64,000 nt of DNA from Thioclava arctica (GTDB lineage: Bacteria; Pseudomonadota; Alphaproteobacteria; Rhodobacterales; Rhodobacteraceae), in assembly GCF_040892615.1 (NCBI RefSeq), contig NZ_JBFRYC010000006.1:177944-241943 (forward strand), in the 5' to 3' direction. The position numbers were made by a program, and so were the translations under genes. The number at the start of each line of letters is the position of its first letter. Positions within the stretch are counted from its first letter, which is position 1. The notes under the pieces are model-generated. The model had not been told where the DNA came from. It was given only the letters and a program-made list of their open reading frames with translations, and ran no database searches. Shown here in pieces: positions 17,974 through 25,632 of the stretch.

Positions 17974-17987
17974 TTGACTGATGTCAA
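17974..17987. promoter_or_regulatory. FNR/FnrL-type binding site upstream of hemA
   Basis: TTGAC-TGAT-GTCAA is a perfect inverted repeat, centred 71 bases before the hemA start codon. FNR-family proteins bind TTGAT-N4-ATCAA and close variants; FnrL control of hemA is established in Rhodobacter sphaeroides. A Dnr/NnrR-type regulator would also accept this sequence. The site is about 150 bases from the divergent M20 peptidase gene, so that gene could also respond. Confidence 0.7.
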
Positions 17988-18130
17988 ATTCCTCTCCCGA
18001 GGGGCAAAAATGTCTAAAAGATACGCAAAAAGCAAACATTCATTTTTCACAATTTGTCGCAGCTGGATGTCAGCCGCACTGGACAGTGCCGCGCCGCGCC
18101 TTACGCTATGGCAAAATAAAGGAGGTCCGA

Positions 18131-19507
18131 ATGGGTCTGAACGACGTGCTAACTGAAATCGATACCGGTCTGGAACCCGCAATGACGCGGCTGTTTGAGC
18201 TGCTGCGAATTCGCTCTATCTCGACCGATCCCGCGTATAAATCCGAAACGAAGGACGCTGCGGACTGGCTGGTGAACGAATTGAATTCGCTGGGCTTTGA
18301 GGCAAGCTTGCGGCCAACCACCGGGCATCCGATGGTGGTGGCGCATCACCGTGGCGAGGGCCCGCGCCTGCTGTTTTATGGCCACTATGACGTGCAGCCC
18401 GTTGACCCGCTGGAGCTGTGGAACACCCCCCCGTTTGAGCCCGAAATTCAGGACACCCCAAATGGCCGGGTGATCCGGGGGCGTGGGGCATCCGATGACA
18501 AGGGACAGTTGATGACCTTCATCGAAGCCTGCCGTGCCTATAAGGCGGTGAATGGCACCCTGCCCGGCAATCTGACGATCTTCCTTGAGGGCGAAGAGGA
18601 ATCAGGCTCGCCCTCGCTGATCCCGTTCATGAAAGAAAATGCCGAAGAGTTGACCTGCGATCTGGCGCTGATCTGTGACACCTCGATGGTCTCGCCCGGC
18701 GTGCCCTCGATTGCGGGTCAGTTGCGCGGAATGCTCAAGGATGAATTCACCCTGCGCGGGCCGCGCATCGATCTGCATTCGGGCCATTACGGTGGCCCCG
18801 CGCTCAACCCGCTGCGCGAAATTTCCAAGATCATCGCCAGCTTCCATGACGATCAAGGTCGTGTCGCGGTTGAAGGGTTTTATGACGGCGTGCACGAAGT
18901 TGCGCCCGAGCAGCTTGAAGCGTGGAAGACCTGCGGCTTTGACGAGCATGAGTATTTGTCCAGCGTCGGCATGACAAAGGCCCATGGCGAGGCGGGATAT
19001 TCCGCGCTGGAACAGCAATGGGCGCGCCCGACGTTGGAAATCAACGGGCTTTGGGGCGGCTATCAGGGCGCGGGGTCGAAAACCGTGATTCCGGCTGAGG
19101 CACATTGCAAAATCACCTGCCGTCTTGTGGGCGATATGGACCCCGATCATGTGCGCAAAGTGCTGCGCGCCCATGTCGAAGCCCGCCTACCCACTGACGC
19201 CAAGATCACGTGGGACAATGATCTTGATGGTGCGCCGGCTGCGGTGATGAACACCGACCGCCCTGAATTCGAGCAGGCCCGTCAGGCGCTGTCAGAGGAG
19301 TGGAACCGCGAGGCCGTGATCACCGGCATGGGCGGCTCGATCCCGATTGCCTATTACTTCAAGTCGATCCTTGGGATGGACGCGATGCTGATCGGATTCG
19401 CCAATGACGATGACGCTATCCACTCGCCAAACGAGAAATATGATGTGAACAGCTTCCACAAAGGCATTCGGTCCTGGGCGCGCATCTTAGATCGCATCGC
19501 CTCTTGA
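18131..19507 (+). CDS. M20 family dipeptidase/deacylase
   Basis: 458 residues from the ATG at 18131, fixed by the strong AAAGGAGGT just upstream. A cytoplasmic two-zinc hydrolase of the M20/M25/M40 family. The first metal-binding block is FYGHYDVQPVDP, followed by GRGASDDKGQLM (bridging aspartate), then LEGEEESGSPS (catalytic base and ligand glutamates). The lid/dimerisation domain is near residues 210-370, with the loop VIPAEAHCKITCRLVGDMDP. The last ligand histidine lies in the final 40 residues (DDAIHSPNEKYD). Length and motifs match the carnosine/DUG1-like dipeptidases, but the natural substrate is not known. Confidence 0.92.
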   Translation: MGLNDVLTEIDTGLEPAMTRLFELLRIRSISTDPAYKSETKDAADWLVNELNSLGFEASLRPTTGHPMVVAHHRGEGPRLLFYGHYDVQPVDPLELWNTPPFEPEIQDTPNGRVIRGRGASDDKGQLMTFIEACRAYKAVNGTLPGNLTIFLEGEEESGSPSLIPFMKENAEELTCDLALICDTSMVSPGVPSIAGQLRGMLKDEFTLRGPRIDLHSGHYGGPALNPLREISKIIASFHDDQGRVAVEGFYDGVHEVAPEQLEAWKTCGFDEHEYLSSVGMTKAHGEAGYSALEQQWARPTLEINGLWGGYQGAGSKTVIPAEAHCKITCRLVGDMDPDHVRKVLRAHVEARLPTDAKITWDNDLDGAPAAVMNTDRPEFEQARQALSEEWNREAVITGMGGSIPIAYYFKSILGMDAMLIGFANDDDAIHSPNEKYDVNSFHKGIRSWARILDRIAS

Positions 19508-19519
19508 TCGCACACCAAA

Positions 19520-19547
19520 AAAACGGAGGCCGAGGGGCCTCCGTTTT
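19520..19547. terminator. bidirectional intrinsic terminator
   Basis: A 12-bp perfect stem, AAAACGGAGGCC with GGCCTCCGTTTT around a GAGG loop, has A and T runs on both sides. It lies between the convergent M20 peptidase and DUF1344 genes and can stop both. Confidence 0.88.
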
Positions 19548-19565
19548 CCAATTCCGGTGGGGAAA

Positions 19566-19832
19566 TCAGCTTTTGGCGGGCGCGATTTTCAACGCCTCAA
19601 GGGTCTTGCCCTTGTGCCCAACGGTCACAGCGACTTTCTCGCCCAGTTTCAGCCGCTTCAGATTGACATGCTTGCCAGCCATGTAGCTGGTGCCATCCGC
19701 CATCGTGACGCTATGGGTTTTCATGTCGATCGACTTGATCGTGCCATCAACCATTTTCGAGCTGGCTGCCATCGCAACGGAACTGGTGGCAAGCGCAAGA
19801 CCGACGGCTACGGGAAGAATGAAGGAACGCAT
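19566..19832 (-). CDS. DUF1344 domain-containing periplasmic protein
   Basis: 88 residues from the ATG at 19832, which has GGAG six bases upstream; an ATG four codons earlier is possible. A signal peptide (about 1-22, ending VAMAA) leads to a small beta-rich domain, MVDGTIKSIDMKTHSVTMAD, typical of DUF1344, a family of short exported proteins of unknown role in Alphaproteobacteria. The mature protein is basic. It appears monocistronic. Confidence 0.8.
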   Translation of the reverse strand: MRSFILPVAVGLALATSSVAMAASSKMVDGTIKSIDMKTHSVTMADGTSYMAGKHVNLKRLKLGEKVAVTVGHKGKTLEALKIAPAKS

Positions 19833-20205
19833 ATTTTGCTCCATTGAACGCCCCCGGATGTCGCGGGGCGAAGTTGAGAAACCGTCCTGGTCTGTCGCGT
19901 CTCTGGCGTTTTCGCCATCCGACAGCCCCTCGGCTTCACACGCTGATATAGCCTGCGCCCAAAGCGCGGTCAGCCGATAAAATCGTTCTATTCCAATCAG
20001 TTGAAGGCGCGTGATCGACGGAAGCGTCGGCGATGAATTCGCCGTGATTTATCCGCCCCAGAACCCGCGTGTAGGCGCATGGCCGCGCCCTGAGTCGAAG
20101 GATTTTCCAAGCGCGTCATTGCCTTAGCGCAACGCGAGAGATCACGCCAAATATGTGCAGAAATCACGCTTCGGAGACAGCGCCGTCACCACAATCGCGG
20201 CGCGC
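19833..20205. other. 373-base stretch with no recognised gene
   Basis: This lies between the DUF1344 gene and proB. I see no convincing reading frame, RNA or terminator. It should hold the promoter of the DUF1344 gene and the 3' end of the proB message. In many relatives proA follows proB directly, but it is not here. Confidence 0.6.
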
Positions 20206-21324
20206 TTAGCCCACGACCATATCGTCGCGATGAATCAGCGCCGCGCGCGCCGGAGAGCCCAGAATCGCCTCGATCTCGCCCGAGCGATGGCCCGCAATCT
20301 GGCGCGCCTCTTCTGCAGTATAACGTACCAGCCCCTTGCCCAAAATCGCCCGGTCAGGCCCTGCTATGGTCACTGGTTCCCCGCGCCCGAAACGCCCAAC
20401 GATCTTGGTCACCCCGGCAGGCAATAGCGATTTGCCCGAATGCAGCGCCGCGACCGCGCCCGCATCGACAAACAACTCGCCGCGCGACTTCATCGCGCCG
20501 ATCCAGCGTTTGCGCGCCGCCTGCGGATCCCCCTCGGGCAGGAACCAAGTGCTGCGCGCCCCCGATTGCAGCGCAGACAGCGGGCGCTCGACAAAGCCCT
20601 CGCCAATCGCCAGCGCACAGCCCGCCGCAACGGCCGTCTTTGCCGCCATGAGTTTGGTTTTCATCCCGCCCTTGGAGAGGCCCGACACCGGATCGCCCGC
20701 CATCGCCTCGATCTCAGGGGTGATATGGGCGATCACGGGCAAATGGCGCGCGCTGGAATCGGTTTTCGGATTGGCGGTGTAAAGCCCGTCCACATCCGAG
20801 AGCAGCACCAGCTGATCGGCCCCAATCGTCACCGCAATCTGCGCCGCCAGACGGTCATTATCGCCAAAGCGGATTTCATCGGTGGCGACCGTGTCGTTTT
20901 CATTCACGATCGGCACCGTGCCAAGGCTCATCAAGGTTTCAAGCGTGGCGCGCGCATTCAGATAGCGCCGCCGATCTGCGGTATCCTCCAGCGTCACCAA
21001 GACCTGCGCCGTGATCACGCCATGGGGCCCAAGCGCCTGTTCATAGGCGCGCGCCAGCCGAATTTGCCCGACCGCTGCCGCGGCCTGACTTTGCTCGAGC
21101 GGCAATGCCCCCGTCCCCAGCCCCAGCACCCGCCGCCCCAGCGCAATCGAGCCAGATGACACGATCACCACCCCGGTGCCGCGCGCGCGCAATTCCGCCA
21201 CGTCTTTGGCGAGGCCCTGTAACCACCCCTCGCGCAGGCCGTCCTGATCGACCAGCAAGGCCGATCCGATCTTGACGACAAGCCGCTTGGCGCAGCTGAG
21301 ATTAGGCAGCGTCAGGGTCTCCAA
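20206..21324 (-). CDS. proB: glutamate 5-kinase
   Basis: 372 residues. It phosphorylates glutamate in the first step of proline synthesis. An amino acid kinase domain (about 12-260) shows VVKIGSALLVD, VSSGSIALGRRVLG, NENDTVATDEIRFGDND and LSDVDGLYTANP, followed by a C-terminal PUA domain (about 285-365) with GVTKIVGRFGRGEPV. The ATG at 21324 overlaps the end of obgE by 13 bases, so translation is probably coupled. The usual partner proA is absent downstream. Confidence 0.96.
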   Translation of the reverse strand: METLTLPNLSCAKRLVVKIGSALLVDQDGLREGWLQGLAKDVAELRARGTGVVIVSSGSIALGRRVLGLGTGALPLEQSQAAAAVGQIRLARAYEQALGPHGVITAQVLVTLEDTADRRRYLNARATLETLMSLGTVPIVNENDTVATDEIRFGDNDRLAAQIAVTIGADQLVLLSDVDGLYTANPKTDSSARHLPVIAHITPEIEAMAGDPVSGLSKGGMKTKLMAAKTAVAAGCALAIGEGFVERPLSALQSGARSTWFLPEGDPQAARKRWIGAMKSRGELFVDAGAVAALHSGKSLLPAGVTKIVGRFGRGEPVTIAGPDRAILGKGLVRYTAEEARQIAGHRSGEIEAILGSPARAALIHRDDMVVG

Positions 21325-22337
21325 GGCGTGTCCTCATGTGCACTGGGCTTGGCCGCCGCGATCTGCGCCCAGAGCGCGCGCAAGACTTGCTCCACGCCCT
21401 CTTTGGACACGCCCGACATCTCCATGACACGCCCTCCCGTTTCCGCCTGCAGCGCGGCCAGCCGCTCGGCGCGGGTATCGGGATCAAGCGCGTCAATTTT
21501 GTTGAGAACCGTCACGCGCGGACGATCAGCCAACTCGGGCGAATAGGCGGCCAATTCATCCGTGATCGTGCGCCAATCCTGCGCTACCGTTTCGGACGTG
21601 CCATCCACCAGATGCAACAAGACCGAGCAGCGCTCGACATGGCCAAGGAACTGATCGCCCAAGCCGCGCCCCTCGGACGCGCCCTCGATCAGACCGGGAA
21701 TATCGGCGATGACAAATTCGCGCCCATCCACACCGACGACGCCCAGGTTGGGCACCAAAGTGGTAAAGGGATAATCCGCGATCTTGGGTTTGGCGTTGGA
21801 CACAGAGGCCAGAAAGGTCGATTTTCCCGCATTGGGCATGCCCAGCAATCCCGCATCCGCGATCAGTTTGAGGCGCAGCCAGATCGTGCGCTCCACCCCC
21901 TCTTGACCCGGATTGGCCCGTTGCGGAGCGCGGTTGGTCGAGGATTTGAAATGCAGGTTCCCCCAGCCGCCATTGCCCCCCTTGGCCAGTAGCACGCGCT
22001 GTCCGACCTCGGTCATATCCGCGATCAGGGTCTCTTCGTCTTCATCCAGAATCTCGGTGCCCACTGGCACTTTCAGCACAACATCCGCGCCATCCTTGCC
22101 GGTGCGCTGGCTGCCCATCCCATGTTGACCGGTCTTGGCAAAGAAGTGCTGCTGATAGCGAAAATCGATCAGCGTGTTGAGCCCGTCAACCGCCTCGATC
22201 CAAACCGAGCCCCCTTTGCCGCCGTCGCCCCCATCGGGACCCCCAAATTCAATATATTTCTCGCGCCGGAACGAGACACAGCCCGCACCACCGCCGCCCG
22301 AGCGAATATAAACTTTGGCGAGATCTAGAAATTTCAT
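21312..22337 (-). CDS. obgE: Obg-family GTPase (ObgE/CgtA)
   Basis: 341 residues. It is an essential GTPase bound to the 50S subunit, linked to ribosome maturation and stress. The glycine-rich OBG fold (1-158; VYIRSGGGGAGCVSFRRE, GDGGKGGSVW) precedes the G domain (about 159-330) with G1 GMPNAGKST, G3 DIPGLIEGAS and G4 LNKIDAL. There is no C-terminal OCT domain. It is leftward between an acetyltransferase gene and proB; upstream lies an intergenic repeat cluster. Confidence 0.97.
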   Translation of the reverse strand: MKFLDLAKVYIRSGGGGAGCVSFRREKYIEFGGPDGGDGGKGGSVWIEAVDGLNTLIDFRYQQHFFAKTGQHGMGSQRTGKDGADVVLKVPVGTEILDEDEETLIADMTEVGQRVLLAKGGNGGWGNLHFKSSTNRAPQRANPGQEGVERTIWLRLKLIADAGLLGMPNAGKSTFLASVSNAKPKIADYPFTTLVPNLGVVGVDGREFVIADIPGLIEGASEGRGLGDQFLGHVERCSVLLHLVDGTSETVAQDWRTITDELAAYSPELADRPRVTVLNKIDALDPDTRAERLAALQAETGGRVMEMSGVSKEGVEQVLRALWAQIAAAKPSAHEDTPWRP

Positions 22338-22404
22338 CAGTGTGACCCTTGGCTCTGGCTAAGGCGCGGGGATACGCCGCCCAAGCGCGCAGATCAAGCG
22401 TTGC

Positions 22405-22514
22405 GTGGGGGCGCGGCCCCCACACCCCCGGAGTATTTCGTGCTAGATGAATGAAAATCGACCATTTCATCTAGCCAAAAATACTCCGGGGAGGTCCGGA
22501 CGGGGCAGCGCCCC
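22405..22514. repeat. intergenic repeat cluster: inverted pair of CCCCGGAGTATTT units plus GC-rich hairpins
   Basis: A hairpin GTGGGGGC/GCCCCCAC (22405-22423) is followed by a unit CCCCGGAGTATTT...GCTAGATGAATG (22426-22453), a nine-base spacer, and an inverted second unit (22463-22491). The two units pair over nearly 28 bases. A further GGGGC-GCCCC hairpin lies at 22502-22514. Related single units occur at 25587, 43021, 46671 and 50274. It sits between obgE and an acetyltransferase gene, both leftward. It behaves like a REP/BIME-type element and could also act as a terminator or mRNA-stabilising fold. Confidence 0.75.
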
Positions 22515-22572
22515 TCCGGCGGGTGGGGTTTGGGGAGGGCCGTCCCTCCCCAACACGCCTTCAAAATGCGCC

Positions 22573-23109
22573 TCACATTTTGCGCAAATAAGTCCAGGTC
22601 GGCACATGGCGCCCGCGCGCCAAAGACCAGCTTTCCGCATCGCCGAGGTAATCAAAGCCGCAATTGGTCAGCACCCGCGCCGAGGCCGGATCATCTTGAA
22701 ACACTTCGGCAAACAGTGTGCGCGCCTTATGCGGATTTGCCTGTACCAGAGCGGCAACGGCTTGCGAGGCGATGCCGGTATTCCAAAACCCTGGCCCGAC
22801 CCAATAGCCAACCTCGGACTGCCCGCCCTCAAGCCGGGTCAGCGAAACCACGCCCAGCAGTTCGGCGAGACCATGGGCCGACCCATCCAGCGCCCAGACA
22901 TCTTCGACACGGTCCTCGGCTTGGGCGCGCGCGACGAAATTTTCGGCAGTGCCGGGGGGGAGCGGGTGGGGAATCGCACGCGTGCCTTCGGCCACGCGCT
23001 TATCCGCACAGTAAAACGCAATCAGCCCCGCATCCGAGCGGCGCAGAGGGCGCAACGTAAAGCGCTCTGCCTCGATCACCGGTTGGGTAGAAATCATTTC
23101 TTGATACAT
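22573..23109 (-). CDS. GNAT family N-acetyltransferase (RimJ/RimL-like)
   Basis: 178 residues from the ATG at 23109, placed by GAGGAGGAACG; the frame runs back to 23160 without a better start. It shows the Acetyltransf_3 pattern: IEAERFTLRPLRRSDAGLI at the N-terminus, VSLTRLEGGQSEVGYWVGPGFW (split around the beta bulge), then GIASQAVAALVQ as the acetyl-CoA pyrophosphate loop and NCGFDYLG near the end. The likely acceptor is an amine, perhaps a ribosomal protein N-terminus, but this is not shown. It lies between rpmA and obgE, where acetyltransferases are common in this family. Confidence 0.88.
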   Translation of the reverse strand: MYQEMISTQPVIEAERFTLRPLRRSDAGLIAFYCADKRVAEGTRAIPHPLPPGTAENFVARAQAEDRVEDVWALDGSAHGLAELLGVVSLTRLEGGQSEVGYWVGPGFWNTGIASQAVAALVQANPHKARTLFAEVFQDDPASARVLTNCGFDYLGDAESWSLARGRHVPTWTYLRKM

Positions 23110-23249
23110 TGGCGTTCCTCCTCGAACGCTTAGGCCCTCGGGCTCCTCTTTCCCAAACACCAGATAGACTAGAAATAGGGCGCTGAGATGACAGTTTCAC
23201 CCCCTCGCCCCTCTTTTCGCCCCAAAGTTGCAGAGCAAAAAATAAAGGA

Positions 23250-23279
23250 AAGGGGACCGGCCTCGCAGCCGATCCCCTT
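23250..23279 (-). terminator. intrinsic terminator downstream of rpmA
   Basis: On the leftward strand AAGGGGATCGGC pairs (one mismatch) with GCCGGTCCCCTT, followed by a T-rich tract ending in TTTTTT. It closes the rplU-rpmA transcript. Confidence 0.85.
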
Positions 23280-23302
23280 AATGTCATGCCGGGATTTTCG
23301 GC

Positions 23303-23572
23303 TTACTCGGCGGCTTCCTGTACGGGGAGAACCGAAATAAAGGTGCGCCCCTTGAGGCCCTTGCGGAAGGTAACCTTGCCTTCGCAAACGGCGAAGATGG
23401 TGTGGTCCTTGCCCATACCAACGCCCTCGCCCGGCCACCATTTGGTGCCGCGCTGACGCGCGATGATGTTGCCAGAAATTGCATCCTGACCACCGAACAT
23501 TTTCACGCCAAGGCGGCGACCCGCAGAGTCGCGCCCGTTACGGGAGGAACCGCCTGCTTTTTTATGTGCCAT
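23303..23572 (-). CDS. rpmA: 50S ribosomal protein L27
   Basis: 89 residues, starting MAHKKAGGSSRNGRDSAGRR, the hallmark of L27 whose N-terminal tail reaches the peptidyl transferase centre. No cleavable N-terminal extension, as found in Firmicutes, is present. It follows rplU by 12 bases in the same transcript and ends before an intrinsic terminator. Confidence 0.98.
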   Translation of the reverse strand: MAHKKAGGSSRNGRDSAGRRLGVKMFGGQDAISGNIIARQRGTKWWPGEGVGMGKDHTIFAVCEGKVTFRKGLKGRTFISVLPVQEAAE

Positions 23573-23584
23573 GCTTGTCTCTCC

Positions 23585-24232
23585 TTATTTCGCGAGGTCT
23601 TGCGCCTGAGCGACCCATTCAGCCTTGACCTTGACGGCCTCAAAGGCTTCGGGATCAATCGCGGCGAGTTGAGCGAAGGTGGTAACACCCGCTTCGTTCA
23701 GCTTTTTCTCGGCAGCCGGGCCCAGACCGGTGATCACTTTGAGATCATCGGCTTCCATCACGGCAGCTTCCGCCTTGGGCGCAGCTTTCGCTTCGGCCTT
23801 GGGGGCAGATTTCTTGGCGGCGGGCTTGGCAGTAACAGCGGCCTCGCCTTTGGTGCCATGGGCTGCGCGACGTGCGATCGCGGTGCCGACAGCCTCTTTC
23901 ACGCCCGATTTATCCGCGCCAGTGGCGAGAACATCGGTCACACGCAGCAACGTCAGTTGCTGACGGTGGCCACGGGTACGCTGCGAGGAGTGCTTCCGGC
24001 GGCGCTTGTGAAAGGTGATGACCTTGTCGGCCTTGATATTGTCGATGACTTCGGCTTGCACCGCAGCACCTGCCACGAGCGGCGTGCCGAGCTGGGGCTT
24101 GTCGCCGCCGACCATCAGAATCTCGTTGAACTGGACTTTATCGCCAGCTTCGGCTGCGAGCAGTTCCACGCGGAGCAGATCGCCCGCCTGAACTTTGTAC
24201 TGCTTACCACCGGTCTTGAGGACCGCAAACAT
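23585..24232 (-). CDS. rplU: 50S ribosomal protein L21 with C-terminal helix-hairpin-helix extension
   Basis: 215 residues from the ATG at 24232 (MFAVLKTGGKQYKVQAGD); the open frame to 24406 is leader. The first ~103 residues are normal L21, ending with KRRRKHSSQRTRGHRQQ and LLRVTDV. Typical L21 stops there. Here an Ala/Lys-rich linker (about 105-150, pattern PAAKKSAPKAEAK) leads to a folded tail, LKVITGLGPAAEKKLNEAG (about 160-178), a helix-hairpin-helix of the type that binds nucleic acid or mediates protein contacts. Similar tails occur in other Rhodobacterales; their role is unknown to me. It shares a transcript with rpmA. Confidence 0.95.
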   Translation of the reverse strand: MFAVLKTGGKQYKVQAGDLLRVELLAAEAGDKVQFNEILMVGGDKPQLGTPLVAGAAVQAEVIDNIKADKVITFHKRRRKHSSQRTRGHRQQLTLLRVTDVLATGADKSGVKEAVGTAIARRAAHGTKGEAAVTAKPAAKKSAPKAEAKAAPKAEAAVMEADDLKVITGLGPAAEKKLNEAGVTTFAQLAAIDPEAFEAVKVKAEWVAQAQDLAK

Positions 24233-24349
24233 GGGTCTTTCCTTTTCATTCATCCGCGCCCTGTGGCACCCGGTTTCCCGGGGTTTCGTGGGCCAGATGG
24301 CCCGCCGTCGAACTGCGCGTTCCTTAGGGAACGAGTTGCAAAAACGAGT

Positions 24350-24377
24350 CCCGGCGGAAAGAAGCCTTCCCGCCGGG
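24350..24377 (-). promoter_or_regulatory. 5' hairpin in the rplU leader
   Basis: On the leftward strand CCCGGCGGGAAG pairs with CTTTCCGCCGGG around GCTT (one mismatch in 12 bp), followed after five bases by TTTTT. It lies just after the predicted transcription start and 118 bases before the L21 start codon. It could protect the message 5' end, act as an attenuator, or be an L21 autoregulatory site. A terminator for the upstream CoA-enzyme gene is an alternative reading. Confidence 0.55.
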
Positions 24378-24384
24378 TCGTGCC

Positions 24385-24413
24385 CATATCGAGGATCGCC
24401 CCTCAACTGTCAA
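24385..24413 (-). promoter_or_regulatory. predicted sigma-70 promoter for rplU-rpmA
   Basis: On the leftward strand a perfect TTGACA is spaced 17 bases from GATATG. Transcription would begin near 24378, giving a ~145-base leader before rplU. The -10 box is weak, the -35 box ideal. Confidence 0.6.
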
Positions 24414-24432
24414 GGGAAATTCCGGGGTTTTC

Positions 24433-25533
24433 TCAACCCTGCCAGCGCGAAAGCGCCTGTTTTGGGGTTAGACGTTGTGGCGCGCCGCCTGCTTGCCCCG
24501 GTGTTGCCGAAAGACGCGGGGCGGGCGCGGGCTGGGCCGGTCCGTCTTGAATGAGATAGCTCGCACGATCAGCGTTTTGGGGATGGGCGCGCGCCTCGGC
24601 CAGCGAAAGCACCGGGGCGGCACAGCTATCGGTTTCGCGAAACACCTCCGCCCAGTCATCGCGTGGGCGCGTCGCGAATCGCGCAGCGATCTGGGCGCGC
24701 AGTTCTGGCCAGGTGTCGCGATTGTCGCGATTGGGCAGGTCATGCGCACGCAACCCAAGCCCGTCCAGCAGTTGCGCCCAGAATTGCGGCTCAAGTGCGC
24801 CGACCGCAATATGCCCGCCGCAGGCACAAAGATATGTCGTATAAAACGGCGCCGCCCCATCGAGCAGATTGGCGTAGCGCTGATCGACCCACGCGCCCTG
24901 CCCCGCCATGCCCGTGATCATCGCCATCAAATGCGCCACCCCATCGGTGATCGCGCAATCCACAACCTGTCCCTGACCGCTGGCGCGCGCATGATGCAGG
25001 GCCGCGAGCATCCCGAAGGCCAGATACATCCCGCCGCCGCCGAAATCCCCCAGCAGGTTGAGCGGAATCGCGGGTGTCTCGCTGGGACCAATCGCATGCA
25101 GCGCACCGCTGAGCGCGAGATAGGTGATGTCATGGCCAGCCGTGTGCGCCAGCGGACCCGTTTGCCCCCAGCCGGTCATGCGCCCGTAAACCAGAGCCGG
25201 ATGATCGGGGAAGTCTTGCGGGCCAAGCCCGAGACGCTCCATCACGCCCGGGCGCATTCCTTCGATCAGCGCATCTGCGCGCTGGATCAGGGCACGCGCG
25301 GTGTCGCGGCCCTCATCTGATTTCAGATCAAGTTCGATGACATCGCGGCCGCGGTCCAGGATATCGACCGCGAGACCCAACACATGAGCCTCTGGCCCGC
25401 TGGAGCCGGGGCGCGCAATACGGATCACATCCGCGCCCATATCCGCCAGACACATCGCGGCGAAAGGCGTTGGGCCGAGGCCCGAGATTTCAACGATCCG
25501 CAGCCCGGCGAGCGGACCTGTCTTACTGCTCAT
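24433..25533 (-). CDS. CaiB/BaiF CoA-transferase family, alpha-methylacyl-CoA racemase-like
   Basis: 366 residues from the ATG at 25533 (GGGGGCGAAC upstream); the frame runs back to 25632 through a repeat. It is a class III CoA-transferase fold. AGHDITYLALSG (H134) and NLLGDFGGGG (D163) match the His/Asp pair that removes and returns the alpha proton in mycobacterial and mammalian AMACR, which favours racemase over CoA transfer. Expected substrate: 2-methyl-branched acyl-CoAs. It is leftward upstream of rplU, which has its own promoter, and downstream of a repeat element. Confidence 0.88.
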   Translation of the reverse strand: MSSKTGPLAGLRIVEISGLGPTPFAAMCLADMGADVIRIARPGSSGPEAHVLGLAVDILDRGRDVIELDLKSDEGRDTARALIQRADALIEGMRPGVMERLGLGPQDFPDHPALVYGRMTGWGQTGPLAHTAGHDITYLALSGALHAIGPSETPAIPLNLLGDFGGGGMYLAFGMLAALHHARASGQGQVVDCAITDGVAHLMAMITGMAGQGAWVDQRYANLLDGAAPFYTTYLCACGGHIAVGALEPQFWAQLLDGLGLRAHDLPNRDNRDTWPELRAQIAARFATRPRDDWAEVFRETDSCAAPVLSLAEARAHPQNADRASYLIQDGPAQPAPAPRLSATPGQAGGAPQRLTPKQALSRWQG

Positions 25534-25558
25534 GTTCGCCCCCGATGGCCGCGTGTGA

Positions 25559-25613
25559 GGGGCGCTGCCCCGCTGGCTGCGCCACCCCCCGGAGAATTTA
25601 GTGCCAGATGAAA
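25559..25613 (+). repeat. intergenic repeat unit with companion GC hairpin
   Basis: GGGGC-GCT-GCCCC (25559-25571) is followed by CCCCGGAGAATTTAGTGCC and AGATGAAA (25587-25613), a single copy of the repeat also found at 22426. It lies between the ABC-F gene and the CoA-enzyme gene, both leftward. Confidence 0.7.
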
Positions 25614-25632
25614 GCCATAAGCGCGAGCGCAA

